DNA from: Mycolicibacterium flavescens
Lineage (GTDB): Bacteria; Actinomycetota; Actinomycetes; Mycobacteriales; Mycobacteriaceae
Direction: 5' to 3'
Length of the DNA: 64,000 bases
Assembly: GCF_001722335.1 (NCBI RefSeq)
Contig: NZ_MIHA01000011.1
Span: forward strand, 1 to 64,000
Notes under the pieces: generated by a model
The model's database searches: none
Told to the model about the DNA's origin: nothing
What the model saw: only the letters and a program-made list of their open reading frames with translations
Program-made: the position numbers and the translations under genes
Part shown: positions 49,724 to 61,756 of the stretch, piece by piece
Position numbering within the stretch: the stretch's first letter is position 1
Layout of the letters: each line of letters begins with the position of its first letter

Positions 49724-49924
49724 GCGCACCTTCCCGACAGCGGGCCAGCGCGTGCTTGCCGCAGCGGAAGCTACTGGTCAGTAGCCAGATCACAGCGGCG
49801 GGGCCGGACCCCCTGGCTCACACCTAGCGTCGGGTGCGGAGCAATACTGGTAGGCGACTGATACCACCGAAACCTGACTGAGACCTGTCTAGGCCTGACC
49901 GACGACGAGCCGGGAGAACACTGA

Positions 49925-52180
<2,256 letters not shown>

Positions 52181-52190
52181 CCGGGCGCAA

Positions 52191-53033
52191 TCAGCCGCCG
52201 AGCGCCTCGCGCGGCGGCGCCGCGTACCCGTCGACGAACTCGACGATCAGGTCCGCGACCTGTTGCGGCGCTTCGTACATCGGGATGTGCCCGACCCCGT
52301 CGAGGTGGGTGACCCGGGTGTCCGAGGGCAGGTGGTCGGTGAAGTGGCGGGTGAACCGCGGATGCGGCAGCACCCGGTCCTTCTCGCAGATCACCAGGTG
52401 CGTGGGTGTCGCGGCCTCGGTGAGTTCGAGCAGGCCCGGCAGCAGCAGCGACTTGAGCAGCAGCTGGTAGTACGCCGGGCAGTGGGTGACGTCGTCGATG
52501 ATGTCGTGCCAGTGCTCGTCGGTGAGCCGGTCGGCGCTGGCGCTGATCGGGACGTATCCGAGCTGGCGGACATACGGCAGCCGCAGCGAGCGCTGCCCGA
52601 GCAGCTTGGCGACAAGCCAGATCGGCAGGCCCGCAACGAATTTCGCGACGATCTCGAACTTGACCGGGCTGTAGTGGTGCCATCCGCCCGCCGGTGCGAT
52701 CCCGGTCAGCGTGCGGGCGCGGCCGCGGCGCTCGAGTTCGAAGGCCACCCAGCCGCCGAGCGAGTTGCCGACGATGTGGGCGGTGTCCCAGCCGAGCGCG
52801 TCCATCCGGCGCTCCATGTCGTCGGCCAGTTCGGCGGTGTCCAGGAAGAACCGGCCCTTGACCCCGCCGTTGTGGCCGGGCAGCGTCGGCGCCAGCACCT
52901 CGTACCTACCGGTGTCAGCAATCAGTGGCGCGACCTGTTTCCACACGTTCTGCGACATCATGAACGGGTGCAGCAACAGCATCGGCTGTCCGGAGCCGAG
53001 GTGGATCGGGTCGCGCGGAGACGTTCCAGCCAT
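52191..53033 (-). CDS. Alpha/beta hydrolase
   Basis: A 280-residue hydrolase. The N-terminal GQPMLLLHPFMMSQNVWK contains an HPF-type oxyanion motif. The nucleophile elbow is HIVGNSLGGWVAFELE (Ser about 93). The acid is in VICEKDRVLPHPRF and the catalytic His in LDGVGHIPMYEAP. The substrate is unknown. ATG 53033 is the last plausible start; the frame runs on upstream over xthA antisense. It converges with icd, ten bases away. Confidence 0.86.
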   Translation of the reverse strand: MAGTSPRDPIHLGSGQPMLLLHPFMMSQNVWKQVAPLIADTGRYEVLAPTLPGHNGGVKGRFFLDTAELADDMERRMDALGWDTAHIVGNSLGGWVAFELERRGRARTLTGIAPAGGWHHYSPVKFEIVAKFVAGLPIWLVAKLLGQRSLRLPYVRQLGYVPISASADRLTDEHWHDIIDDVTHCPAYYQLLLKSLLLPGLLELTEAATPTHLVICEKDRVLPHPRFTRHFTDHLPSDTRVTHLDGVGHIPMYEAPQQVADLIVEFVDGYAAPPREALGG

Positions 53034-53080
53034 GCTGCCCGACAGTAAGGTGATACCGCCGGTACCGTCAAGTGGGTCGG

Positions 53081-53086
53081 TATGGT
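53081..53086 (+). promoter_or_regulatory. -10 element of a probable leaderless xthA promoter
   Basis: TATGGT fits TANNNT and ends eight bases before GTG 53095, with no Shine-Dalgarno between. Confidence 0.45.
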
Positions 53087-53094
53087 CTGCCGCT

Positions 53095-53904
53095 GTGAGC
53101 TCGCTCGTCGTCAGCACCATCAACGTCAACGGGATCCGCGCCGCGGTCCGGCAGCGGTCCGCCGAGAACCTCGGGCTGCTGCCCTGGCTGGCCGACACCA
53201 CCGCCGATGTGGTGTGCCTGCAGGAGACCAGGGCCGACGACGAACAGGTGGCCAAGGCGCTGGCCCCGGCCGTCGCCGAAGGCTGGCTGGTCGCGTCGGC
53301 CGAACCCCACGTCAAGGGCCGCAGCGGGGTGGCGGTGTTGTCGCGGCATCCGATCGAGGCGACCCGGCTGCTGGACTCCGAGGAGTTCGGTGAGCACGGC
53401 CGCTACCTGGAGGTCGACACCGCCGGGGTCACCGTCGCCAGCGTGTACGTCCCGACCGGCGAGGCCGACACCCCGTTCCAGTTGGAGAAGGAACGGTTCA
53501 TGGCCGCACTGGCCGGGCGGATGGCGGTGCTGCGCGCCGGCGGCCGCGACGCCGTCGTCTGCGGGGACTGGAACATCGCGCACACCGAGAACGACATCAA
53601 GAACTGGAAGGGCAACATCAAGAAGTCCGGCTTCCTGCCCGCCGAACGGCAGTGGCTCACCGAGCTTCTCGCCTCCGGCTGGGTGGACGTCGTGCGCGAA
53701 CTGCATCCCGACGTCGCGGGCCCGTACGCGTGGTGGTCGTGGCGCGGCCGGGCCTTCGACAACGACGCCGGCTGGCGCATCGACTACCAGTTGGCGACCG
53801 CCGGTCTGGCGCGGCGCGCGGTCAGCGCCCGGGTGGAGCGGGCGGCGGCCTATGCGCTGCGCTGGTCCGACCATGCACCGGTCACCGTGGAATACCGGTC
53901 GTGA
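53095..53904 (+). CDS. xthA: Exonuclease III (AP endonuclease family)
   Basis: Class II AP endonuclease / 3'-phosphatase of base-excision repair. The 269-residue endonuclease-exonuclease-phosphatase fold has INVNGIRAA (metal Asn), CLQETRADDEQ (metal Glu about 42), VCGDWNIAHTENDIKNWKGN (catalytic Asp and Asn), WWSWRGRAFDNDAGWRIDYQL and the final LRWSDHAPVTVEY with catalytic Asp-His. The GTG start at 53095 gives SSLVVSTINVNG. It is followed 15 bases later by trpS. Confidence 0.93.
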   Translation: MSSLVVSTINVNGIRAAVRQRSAENLGLLPWLADTTADVVCLQETRADDEQVAKALAPAVAEGWLVASAEPHVKGRSGVAVLSRHPIEATRLLDSEEFGEHGRYLEVDTAGVTVASVYVPTGEADTPFQLEKERFMAALAGRMAVLRAGGRDAVVCGDWNIAHTENDIKNWKGNIKKSGFLPAERQWLTELLASGWVDVVRELHPDVAGPYAWWSWRGRAFDNDAGWRIDYQLATAGLARRAVSARVERAAAYALRWSDHAPVTVEYRS

Positions 53905-54948
<1,044 letters not shown>

Positions 54949-54964
54949 CCCTCGGGAGGCTTTG

Positions 54965-55993
54965 ATGACGTCGGCCGAGCCGGACAAACCCGGGTTACTC
55001 GACCGCCTGCGGGCGCGCTACGGCTGGATCGACCACGTGATGCGCGCGCAGGGGCGCTACAACGACAGCAAGGGCGACTTCTACGCCGCGGGCATCACCT
55101 ACTTCACGATCTTCGCGTTGTTCCCGCTGCTGATGGTCGGTTTCGCGGCGGCCGGTTTCGTGCTGGCCAGCCAGCCGGAGCTGCTCGCCGAACTGCAGGA
55201 GCGGATCCGGTCGGCGGTGTCCGGCGAGTCGGCCAGCCAGCTGGTCGAGCTGATGGACTCGGCGATAGAGTCGCGCACCTCGGTCGGCGTCATCGGGCTG
55301 GCGACCGCGGCGTGGGCCGGGCTGGGCTGGATGGCCAACCTGCGTGAGGCGCTGAGCCAGATGTGGGGTCTGCAGCGACGCGAGTCGCCGGGCTTCCTGC
55401 GCACCAAGCTGTCGGACCTGGCCGCGATCGTCGGGTTGTTCCTGGCGATCGCCGTGACCATCGCGCTGACCGTGGTGAGCAGCTCCGGGCTGGCCCGCAG
55501 CCTGGTGCAGTGGGTGGGCCTCGGCGATGTCCCGGGCATCAGCATCGTGTTGCGGGTGATCTCGCTGACGATGTCGGTGCTGGTGTCGTGGGTGCTGTTC
55601 ACCTGGATAATCGCGCGCCTGCCCCGCGAGTCGATCAGCCTGCGTTCGGCGCTGCGGGCCGGGTTGCTCGCAGCGGTGGCGTTCGAGGTGTTCAAGCAGG
55701 TCGCGTCGATCTATCTGCGGTCGGTGGTGACCGGCCCGGCCGGGGCGACGTTCGGTCCGGTACTGGGCCTGATGGTGTTCGCCTACATCACCGCGCGGCT
55801 GATCCTGTTCGCCACGGCGTGGGCGGCGATGTCGACCGAGAACATGGAGGCCGCGCCGGTGTTGCCGCCGAACGCGGCGACGATCACCCCGCGCGTCGAG
55901 GTCCGCGAGGGACTCGGCGTCGCCGGCGCTCTGACCGCCGCGGCCGCCGGAGCCGTTGGCGCGCTGGGACTTTCGCGCCTGCGGCGCCGTTAG
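54965..55993 (+). CDS. yhjD: YihY/YhjD family inner-membrane protein
   Basis: A 342-residue membrane protein with six hydrophobic segments. The family start is GDFYAAGITYFTIFALFPLLMVGFAAAGFVL (about 40-70), and FATAWAAMSTEN comes near the end. The early helix carries DRLRARYGWIDHVMRAQGRYND. Members were once thought to be RNase BN; the real function is unclear (YhjD is linked to lipid A export suppression in E. coli, not relevant here). GGGAGG five to ten bases upstream supports ATG 54965. It sits 16 bases after trpS, as in M. tuberculosis (Rv3335c). Confidence 0.9.
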   Translation: MTSAEPDKPGLLDRLRARYGWIDHVMRAQGRYNDSKGDFYAAGITYFTIFALFPLLMVGFAAAGFVLASQPELLAELQERIRSAVSGESASQLVELMDSAIESRTSVGVIGLATAAWAGLGWMANLREALSQMWGLQRRESPGFLRTKLSDLAAIVGLFLAIAVTIALTVVSSSGLARSLVQWVGLGDVPGISIVLRVISLTMSVLVSWVLFTWIIARLPRESISLRSALRAGLLAAVAFEVFKQVASIYLRSVVTGPAGATFGPVLGLMVFAYITARLILFATAWAAMSTENMEAAPVLPPNAATITPRVEVREGLGVAGALTAAAAGAVGALGLSRLRRR

Positions 55994-56304
55994 CTGATGA
56001 CCTGGAGGCCGGCCACGCAGCCGATGATGCCCAGCATCAGCAGGACCTTGATCAGCGAGACGGCCTCCTCGCCGCTGGCCAACGAGTAGAACACGGTCAG
56101 CACCGCGCCGATGCCCACCCAGACCGCGTAGCCGGTGCCGACCGGCAGATCACGCAGCGCGATGCCGAGGCCACCCATCGAGATCACGGCGGCCAGCAGG
56201 AACACCACGATCGGGATCGGCCGGGTGAAACCCTCGGACTTGCTCAGCGCGACCGCCCAGACCGCTTCGAATGCTCCGGAGATGAAAAGGATCAGCCATG
56301 CCAT
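55990..56304 (-). CDS. Small multidrug resistance (SMR) transporter, SugE/Gdx-like
   Basis: A 104-residue four-TM protein. TM1 carries the essential glutamate in FISGAFEAVWAVALSKSEGF (about residue 13), and TM3 reads LPVGTGYAVWVGIGAVLTV. The GTGYAVWVGIGA wording and short length fit the SugE/Gdx branch (guanidinium exporters) better than the EmrE/Mmr multidrug branch, but the substrate is not proven. No guanidine riboswitch was found upstream. The stop overlaps that of yhjD by four bases (convergent). Confidence 0.87.
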   Translation of the reverse strand: MAWLILFISGAFEAVWAVALSKSEGFTRPIPIVVFLLAAVISMGGLGIALRDLPVGTGYAVWVGIGAVLTVFYSLASGEEAVSLIKVLLMLGIIGCVAGLQVIS

Positions 56305-56405
56305 CAGAGGCCTTCCTCGCTACCGTCTTGTCGCTGGCCGGGTACGGTGCGCCTCGTCCGGATCGCCGGGACGCCAGGCGATCGCCGTCCACGTTAACAA
56401 AGGCG

Positions 56406-56411
56406 TAACGT
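56406..56411 (+). promoter_or_regulatory. -10 element of a probable leaderless nitronate monooxygenase promoter
   Basis: TAACGT ends eight bases before GTG 56420; no ribosome-binding site is present. Confidence 0.45.
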
Positions 56412-56419
56412 CGCGCTCT

Positions 56420-57373
56420 GTGCCCCTGTCCACACCCTGGTCGCGGCGGCTGGGTCTGTCCGCGCCGATCGTCAACGCGCCCATGGGAGGTGCGGCCGGC
56501 GGGATGCTGGCCGCGGCGGTGTCGCGGGCGGGTGGTCTCGGCATGATCGGGATGGGCAGTTCGGCCACGGCCGCGGCGCTGGAGGCCGAATTGGCGCACG
56601 TGGCCGGGCTCGAGCGGCCGTTCGGCATCGGTCTCGTGCACTGGGTCGCGGTGAACCAGCCCGACCTGTTCGAGCTCGCCCTGTCCGCCGGGCCCGCGCT
56701 GCTGTCGGTCAGCTTCGGCGACGACTGGTCGTGGGTGCGCCGCGCCCACGACGCCGGGGTGCCGGTCGCCGCGCAGGTGGGCGACCTCGCCGGGGCGCTG
56801 GCGGCGGCCGACGCGGGGGTGGACGTGGTGGTGGCGCGCGGCGCCGAGGGCGGCGGCCACGGTCAACCGCGGGTCGGCACGCTGCCGCTGCTGGCCGAGG
56901 TGCTCGACGAGGTCGATCTTCCGGTGCTGGCCGCCGGCGGTGTCGCGTCGGCGCGCGGGCTGGCCGCGGTGCTGGCCGCCGGGGCAGCGGGGGCGTGGGT
57001 GGGCACCGCGTTCGCCGTGTGCCCGGAGGCGACGACGGCCCCCGGGGCGCGCGCCGCGCTGCTGGCCGCCCCCGGCGACGCGACGACGACCACGCGCGCG
57101 TTCGACGTGGCCCTGCAGTACCCGTGGCCCGCAACGCTTCCCGAGCGGGTACTGCGCAACGAGTTCGTCGACCGGTTCGACGGCCGCGAGCAGACCATCG
57201 ACGCCGACGCCCGCGCAGCGCTGTCCGGCGCGGTGGCCGCCGCCGACTACCGCATCGCCCCGGTCAACGCCGGGCAGGGCGTCGGGATGGTCCGCGAATC
57301 ACGGTCGGCGGCAGAGGTTATCGACACCCTGTGCACCGGCGCCGCGCACCTGCTGCGGCGGTGGGCGCCCTAG
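56420..57373 (+). CDS. Nitronate monooxygenase family flavoprotein
   Basis: A 317-residue FMN TIM-barrel enzyme of the 2-nitropropane dioxygenase group. The N-terminal [31 protein letters not shown] binds flavin. [23 protein letters not shown] contains the catalytic His region, and [30 protein letters not shown] is the phosphate loop. It oxidises nitronates such as propionate-3-nitronate in known members. GTG start, probably leaderless. It overlaps the end of convergent dacB by four bases. Confidence 0.88.
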   Translation: MPLSTPWSRRLGLSAPIVNAPMGGAAGGMLAAAVSRAGGLGMIGMGSSATAAALEAELAHVAGLERPFGIGLVHWVAVNQPDLFELALSAGPALLSVSFGDDWSWVRRAHDAGVPVAAQVGDLAGALAAADAGVDVVVARGAEGGGHGQPRVGTLPLLAEVLDEVDLPVLAAGGVASARGLAAVLAAGAAGAWVGTAFAVCPEATTAPGARAALLAAPGDATTTTRAFDVALQYPWPATLPERVLRNEFVDRFDGREQTIDADARAALSGAVAAADYRIAPVNAGQGVGMVRESRSAAEVIDTLCTGAAHLLRRWAP

Positions 57374-58593
57374 GGGACCGCGCGCCGGTTCAGCGAGCGG
57401 GCACCCATGATCAACGCGAACACGATCACGCTGCCGATCACCGCGACCCCCACCCGCACCGGCATCGCGTCGGCGTCCGACAGGATCGGCGCGGCGTTGA
57501 CGGCGGGGCTGGTGCCGTCGGTGGTCGGCTTCTGGCCCAACAGCGTCGGGTCCGGTTCGGTCAGCGTGCCGACCTTGGTGCCCGGCGGGGTGGCGAACCC
57601 GTAGTCGAGCAGCCGCGCGGCCTGCTCCCACGGCGCGATCGGCTGGCGGGTGCCCTTGAGCAGCACCGCGACCAGGCGGCGGCCGTCGCGTTCGGCGGCG
57701 CCGACGAACGTCTGGCCGGCGTCGTCGGTGTAACCGGTCTTGCCGCCCATCGCGCCGGGGTAGTTCAGCAGCAGCTTGTTGTCGTTCTCGATCGGGTAGC
57801 CGACGTCGCCGCGGCCCGGGAAGTCGAACGACCTGGTCGACACGATGTCGGTGAAGATCGGGTTCTGCCAGGCGTAGCGGTAGAACAGCGCCATGTCGTA
57901 GGCCGACGTGCTCATGCCGGGCCCGTCCAGCCCGGACGGCGTGGCGACGCGGGTGTCGAGGCCGCCGAGCTTGCGGGCCAGGTCGTTGAGTTTGGTCAGC
58001 GTCGCGTCCCAGCCGCCGAGCTGGCGGGCCAGCGCGAACGCGGCGTCGTTGCCCGAGTACATCAGCAGCCCGTGCAGCAGGTCGTTGACCGAGTAGTGGC
58101 CGCCCTCGCCGACGCCGACCTTGGTGCCCTCCTGCGCGGCGTCGTCGGCGGTGCCGGGTACGACCTTGTGGATCGGCAGCTCCTTGATCGCCTGCATCGC
58201 GGTGAGCACCTTGATGATGCTGGCCGGGCGGTGCCTGCCGTGCGGGTCCTTGGCCGCGATGACGTCGCCGCTGTCGAGGTCGGCGACCAGCCAGGCCTCG
58301 GCCGACACGTCACCGGGAACGGGCGGCGTGCCCGGCGCGGTGATCACCCCGCAGCCGCTGAGCGCGTCGCCGCCCATCGGCTTGGCGGGAACCGGCAGCG
58401 GCGCGGGCGGGGCCTCGCCGGGTTTGGGTTCCTCGGAGGCGTCGACCGCGGGCGGGGTCACTTCGCGGTACGGGCAGGCGGTGGCCTCGGGCGCGGCCGG
58501 CGGCTGAGCACTTGCCACCGCCGGTCCGGCCATCACGAACAACGCCGCCACCAGCGCGGCGCCCCGCCGGCACGACACTCGAATCTTCGCCAT
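57370..58593 (-). CDS. dacB: D-alanyl-D-alanine carboxypeptidase DacB
   Basis: A penicillin-binding protein of the PBP5/6 type trimming peptidoglycan pentapeptides. In the 407-residue protein the signal peptide is [20 protein letters not shown] (cleavage near ASAQP), followed by a Pro-rich linker. Active-site SxxK is Ser125-Lys128 in [14 protein letters not shown] is in [14 protein letters not shown], and KTG is in [12 protein letters not shown] (Lys about 285). A C-terminal membrane anchor (about 380-400, [18 protein letters not shown]) replaces the amphipathic helix of E. coli PBP5. It matches Rv3330 (DacB1). Confidence 0.93.
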   Translation of the reverse strand: MAKIRVSCRRGAALVAALFVMAGPAVASAQPPAAPEATACPYREVTPPAVDASEEPKPGEAPPAPLPVPAKPMGGDALSGCGVITAPGTPPVPGDVSAEAWLVADLDSGDVIAAKDPHGRHRPASIIKVLTAMQAIKELPIHKVVPGTADDAAQEGTKVGVGEGGHYSVNDLLHGLLMYSGNDAAFALARQLGGWDATLTKLNDLARKLGGLDTRVATPSGLDGPGMSTSAYDMALFYRYAWQNPIFTDIVSTRSFDFPGRGDVGYPIENDNKLLLNYPGAMGGKTGYTDDAGQTFVGAAERDGRRLVAVLLKGTRQPIAPWEQAARLLDYGFATPPGTKVGTLTEPDPTLLGQKPTTDGTSPAVNAAPILSDADAMPVRVGVAVIGSVIVFALIMGARSLNRRAVP

Positions 58594-58680
58594 GGTGACC
58601 GAAGATTAGGCCTCCCGAGCGGGGTAGCCGCGGAGGCGCGCTGTTACGCGTGTGACTTGAGTTTCTTTTGTGACTTGCGG

Positions 58681-59712
58681 TCAGAGGGGCTCGGGGATCG
58701 CGCAGTGCGCGATCGCCGGGAAGCCGATGCTGCCCATCCAGAGCCGGCCGTGGGCCTCGACCAGTCCGGTCACCAGCCCGAACTGCGGGTGTCTGGTGCG
58801 GACGCCCGCGACGACGTCGCCGCTGTCCGGGTCGAACGCGACCGCCCACACCTCGGGTTCGAGTTGGGGCTGGAACCGGTCGGGCAGCTTCCACAGCAGC
58901 TTGCGCAGCACCGGCGCACGCGGGGCGAGCCACTCGGCGGCGGCGCTCGGCGGGGACACCATCGCACACCAGATGCGCCCGTCGGCGCCGGTCGACAGGT
59001 TGTCGGGCATCCCGGGCAGGTTCTCGCACAACCGCGTCACCGAACCCGCGCGCTCGCCGGTCAGCCAGTACTTCGACAGCCGGCGGCCCAGCGTCTCGGC
59101 GAACACCAGCGCCGAACCGTCGGCCGTCGGGGTGACGCCGTTCGCGAAGTACAGGCCGGCCACCACGGTCAGCACGGAGCCGTCGGCGTCGCGGCGGAAC
59201 AGGCTGCCGCGCGGTCGCGCCTCGAACGCCGCGCCCTTGTAGTGGTCGTAGCTGAAGGCGCTCGTCGACTCGGTGAAATAGATTGTGCCGTCCGGTGATT
59301 GGGTGACATTCGAGCAGAACTTCAGCTGTCGGTCGTCGACCTCGGCGACGAGCGTCTCCAGCTGCCCGCTGTCGGGGTTGACGGCGAACAGCCCGCCGGG
59401 GCTGGTGCACACCAGGATCCGGCCGTCGTGGGCGACGTGCAATCCGAGCGGACGACCCTCGGTGGTGGCGACCACGTGCGCGTCACTGTCGGGGGAGAGG
59501 CGCACGATGCGCCCGTCGACCAGACCCGTCCAGAGCTGCCCGTTGGCGTCGACCACCACGTCCTCGGGGGCGTCGCCGGGCAGCGGCACGACGGTCAGCT
59601 CGGCCGGCGGCAGATCCGGCAGCGGGTCGACCGGGGGCGGCTGCCAGCGGACGGGATCGATCGGCGGTTTGGGCGTGCGTGTCGTGGTGGGCACGCCCCC
59701 AGTCTCACCCAC
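58681..59712 (-). CDS. SMP-30/gluconolactonase/strictosidine synthase-like beta-propeller
   Basis: A 343-residue six-bladed propeller. Recurrent blade sequences are VVDANGQLWTGLVDGRIVRL, LHVAHDGRILVCTSPGGLFAV, QSPDGTIYFTESTSAFSYDHY, PTADGSALVFAETLGRRLSKYWL and LSTGADGRIWCAMVSPPS, as in strictosidine synthase-like lactonases with a central metal. The substrate is unknown. The start is ambiguous between GTG 59712 and GTG 59694. It is 15 bases after the aminotransferase gene on the same strand and may belong to its operon. Confidence 0.83.
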   Translation of the reverse strand: MGETGGVPTTTRTPKPPIDPVRWQPPPVDPLPDLPPAELTVVPLPGDAPEDVVVDANGQLWTGLVDGRIVRLSPDSDAHVVATTEGRPLGLHVAHDGRILVCTSPGGLFAVNPDSGQLETLVAEVDDRQLKFCSNVTQSPDGTIYFTESTSAFSYDHYKGAAFEARPRGSLFRRDADGSVLTVVAGLYFANGVTPTADGSALVFAETLGRRLSKYWLTGERAGSVTRLCENLPGMPDNLSTGADGRIWCAMVSPPSAAAEWLAPRAPVLRKLLWKLPDRFQPQLEPEVWAVAFDPDSGDVVAGVRTRHPQFGLVTGLVEAHGRLWMGSIGFPAIAHCAIPEPL

Positions 59713-59727
59713 ACCGCAGTCGTGTGC

Positions 59728-61113
59728 CTAGAGCCGGCGGCAGGCCTCCTCGAGCACGCCGCGCATGATCTGGTAGATCGCGTCGAACTCCTTCTCGCCA
59801 CTGATCAACGGAGGCGCGAGCTGCACGACCGGGTCGCCGCGGTCGTCGGCGCGGCAGTACAGCCCGGCCTCGAAGAGGGCGGGCGTGAGGAAGCCGCGCA
59901 GCAGCCGCTCGGACTCGTCGTCGTCGAAGGTCTCCTTGGTGGTCTTGTCCTTGACCAACTCGATGCCGTAGAAGTAGCCCTCGCCGCGCACGTCGCCGAC
60001 GATCGGCAGATCGTAGAGCTGTTCGAGGGTGGCGCGGAACTTCGGCGCGTTCTCCTTGACGTGGTCGTTGAGGCCCTCGCGTTCGAAGATGTCGAGGTTG
60101 GCCAGCGCCACCGCCGACGACACCGGATGCCCGCCGAACGTGTAGCCGTGGGCGAACGTGGTCTTGCCGTCGTCGAACGGCTCGAACAGCCGGTCGCTGG
60201 CCACCATCGCGCCGATTGGCGAGTAACCGGACGTCAACCCCTTTGCGCAGGTGATGATGTCGGGCACGTAGTTGAAGTCGTCGCAGGCGAACATCGAGCC
60301 GATCCGGCCGTAGGCGCAGATCACCTCGTCGGAGACCAGCAGCACGTCGTACTCGTCGCAGATCTCGCGGACCCGCTCGAAATACCCTGGCGGAGGCGGG
60401 AAGCAGCCGCCGGCGTTCTGTACGGGTTCCAGGAAGACCGCGCACACCGTGTCCGGGCCCTCGAACTCGATGGCCTCGGCGATGCGGTTGGCGCAGTATT
60501 CGCCGAACGCCTTCTCGTCGTGCGCATACGGTTCGGGGGCGCGGTAGAAGTTCGTGTTGGGTACCCGGAAGCCGCCGGGAGTCAGCGGTTCGAACGGGGC
60601 CTTGAACACCGGAAGGCCGGTGATCGCCAGCGCGCCCTGCGGGGTGCCGTGGTAGGCGATCGCGCGCGAAACCACTTTGTGCTTACCGGGTTTGCCGGTC
60701 AGCTTGAAGTAGTTCTTGGCCAGCTTCCACGCCGACTCGACGGCCTCGCCGCCGCCGGTGGTGAAGAACACCCGGTTCAGATCACCCGGCGCGTAGTTCG
60801 CGACCCGTTCGGCCAGTTCGATGGCCGTCGGGGTGGCGTAGGACCACAGCGGGAAGAACGCCAGCTGCTCGGCCTGCTTGGCGGCCGCTTCGGCCAGTTC
60901 CTGCCGGCCGTGGCCGACCTGAACGACGAACAGCCCGGACAGGCCGTCGATGTAGCTCTTGCCCTTGCTGTCCCAGATCGTGACGCCCTCGCCGCGGGTG
61001 ATGATCGGCGGCGTGATGCCGGCGCCGTGCCGGGCGAAGTGACCCCACAGGTGGCGGTTGGCTTTGGCTTCGAGGTCGGAGGTGAGACTGGGAGCGCTAT
61101 CGGTAGTAGTCAT
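59728..61113 (-). CDS. Class III aminotransferase, polyamine or omega-amino type
   Basis: A 461-residue PLP aminotransferase (Rv3329-like). The start LEAKANRHLWGHFARHG leads to the PLP-phosphate segment FFTTGGGEAVESAWKLAKNYFKLTGKPGKHKVVSRAIAYHG-like. Asp is in VLLVSDEVICAYGRIGSMF and the Schiff-base Lys in DIITCAKGLTSGYSPIGAM. The sequence style is that of putrescine/omega-amino acid:pyruvate aminotransferases. Its start overlaps the end of an Lrp regulator gene (ATGA), and an aldehyde dehydrogenase diverges from that pair. This suggests degradation of a diamine or omega-amino acid through an aldehyde. ATG 61113 is preferred over TTG 61125. Confidence 0.86.
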   Translation of the reverse strand: MTTTDSAPSLTSDLEAKANRHLWGHFARHGAGITPPIITRGEGVTIWDSKGKSYIDGLSGLFVVQVGHGRQELAEAAAKQAEQLAFFPLWSYATPTAIELAERVANYAPGDLNRVFFTTGGGEAVESAWKLAKNYFKLTGKPGKHKVVSRAIAYHGTPQGALAITGLPVFKAPFEPLTPGGFRVPNTNFYRAPEPYAHDEKAFGEYCANRIAEAIEFEGPDTVCAVFLEPVQNAGGCFPPPPGYFERVREICDEYDVLLVSDEVICAYGRIGSMFACDDFNYVPDIITCAKGLTSGYSPIGAMVASDRLFEPFDDGKTTFAHGYTFGGHPVSSAVALANLDIFEREGLNDHVKENAPKFRATLEQLYDLPIVGDVRGEGYFYGIELVKDKTTKETFDDDESERLLRGFLTPALFEAGLYCRADDRGDPVVQLAPPLISGEKEFDAIYQIMRGVLEEACRRL

Positions 61114-61634
61114 CGTGTACCCCAATTGTATTGCTGTTTAACAAGTTTCAGGTAAACCAGGGTTTCTGTGGATATCACTCCCGGTAGTGCGCGGATCTGG
61201 GTGTTGAGCAGTTCGAGCAGGCTGTCGTCGTCCTCGCAGACGACCTCGACGATCGCGTCGAACGAACCCGCGGTGAGCACGACGTAGTCCACCGAGTCGA
61301 GTTCGGCCAACTTCTCGGCGACCTTGGTGGTGTCGCCGGTGCAGCGGATGCCGATCATGGCCTGGCGGGCGAAGCCCAGCTGCATCGGATCGGTCACGGC
61401 GACGATCTGCATGACCCCGGCGTCGACCATGCGCTGCACGCGCTGGCGGACGGCGGCCTCGGACAGGCCGACGGCCTTGCCGATTCCCGCATAGGAGCGG
61501 CGGCCGTCCTGCTGCAGCTTCTCGATGATCTGCTTGCTCAGGTCGTCCAGCTGAAATGCCGCGCCAGGTCGGGACTGGTTGACGCGGAATGACAGGGACC
61601 CGATGCTGTGCGCAGCACCCGGGGTAGGCGGCAT
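61110..61634 (-). CDS. Lrp/AsnC family transcriptional regulator
   Basis: A 174-residue regulator. The helix-turn-helix is in LDDLSKQIIEKLQQDGRRSYAGIGKAVGLSEAAVRQRVQRMVDAGV (about 28-73). The C-terminal RAM ligand-binding domain spans about 90-160 (MIGIRCTGDTTKVAEKLAELDSVDYVVLTAGSFDAIVEVVCED). A 27-residue unstructured N-terminal extension precedes the usual start, so a later start is possible, but no better start codon is seen. It is coupled to the aminotransferase and divergent from the aldehyde dehydrogenase; it probably controls both. Confidence 0.89.
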   Translation of the reverse strand: MPPTPGAAHSIGSLSFRVNQSRPGAAFQLDDLSKQIIEKLQQDGRRSYAGIGKAVGLSEAAVRQRVQRMVDAGVMQIVAVTDPMQLGFARQAMIGIRCTGDTTKVAEKLAELDSVDYVVLTAGSFDAIVEVVCEDDDSLLELLNTQIRALPGVISTETLVYLKLVKQQYNWGTR

Positions 61635-61744
61635 GTCGATGATTGTGCACGGAATCCGTCGTCACAGGCAACTATCGCCATGAAATCCCTCGTTTGGCGG
61701 GGCTCTGGCAGCGGTAATGCGTAGCTGTAGCGGGCGATGTCCGT

Positions 61745-61750
61745 TAAGTT
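61745..61750 (+). promoter_or_regulatory. -10 element of a probable leaderless aldehyde dehydrogenase promoter
   Basis: TAAGTT ends six bases before ATG 61757. Confidence 0.45.
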
Positions 61751-61756
61751 TGGGCC

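Noticed and set aside
56305..56419. Guanidine riboswitch before the SugE-like SMR gene
   Set aside because: ACGA and ACGG tetramers occur upstream, but their flanks do not form the paired hairpins of mini-ykkC, and no ykkC-I core is present.
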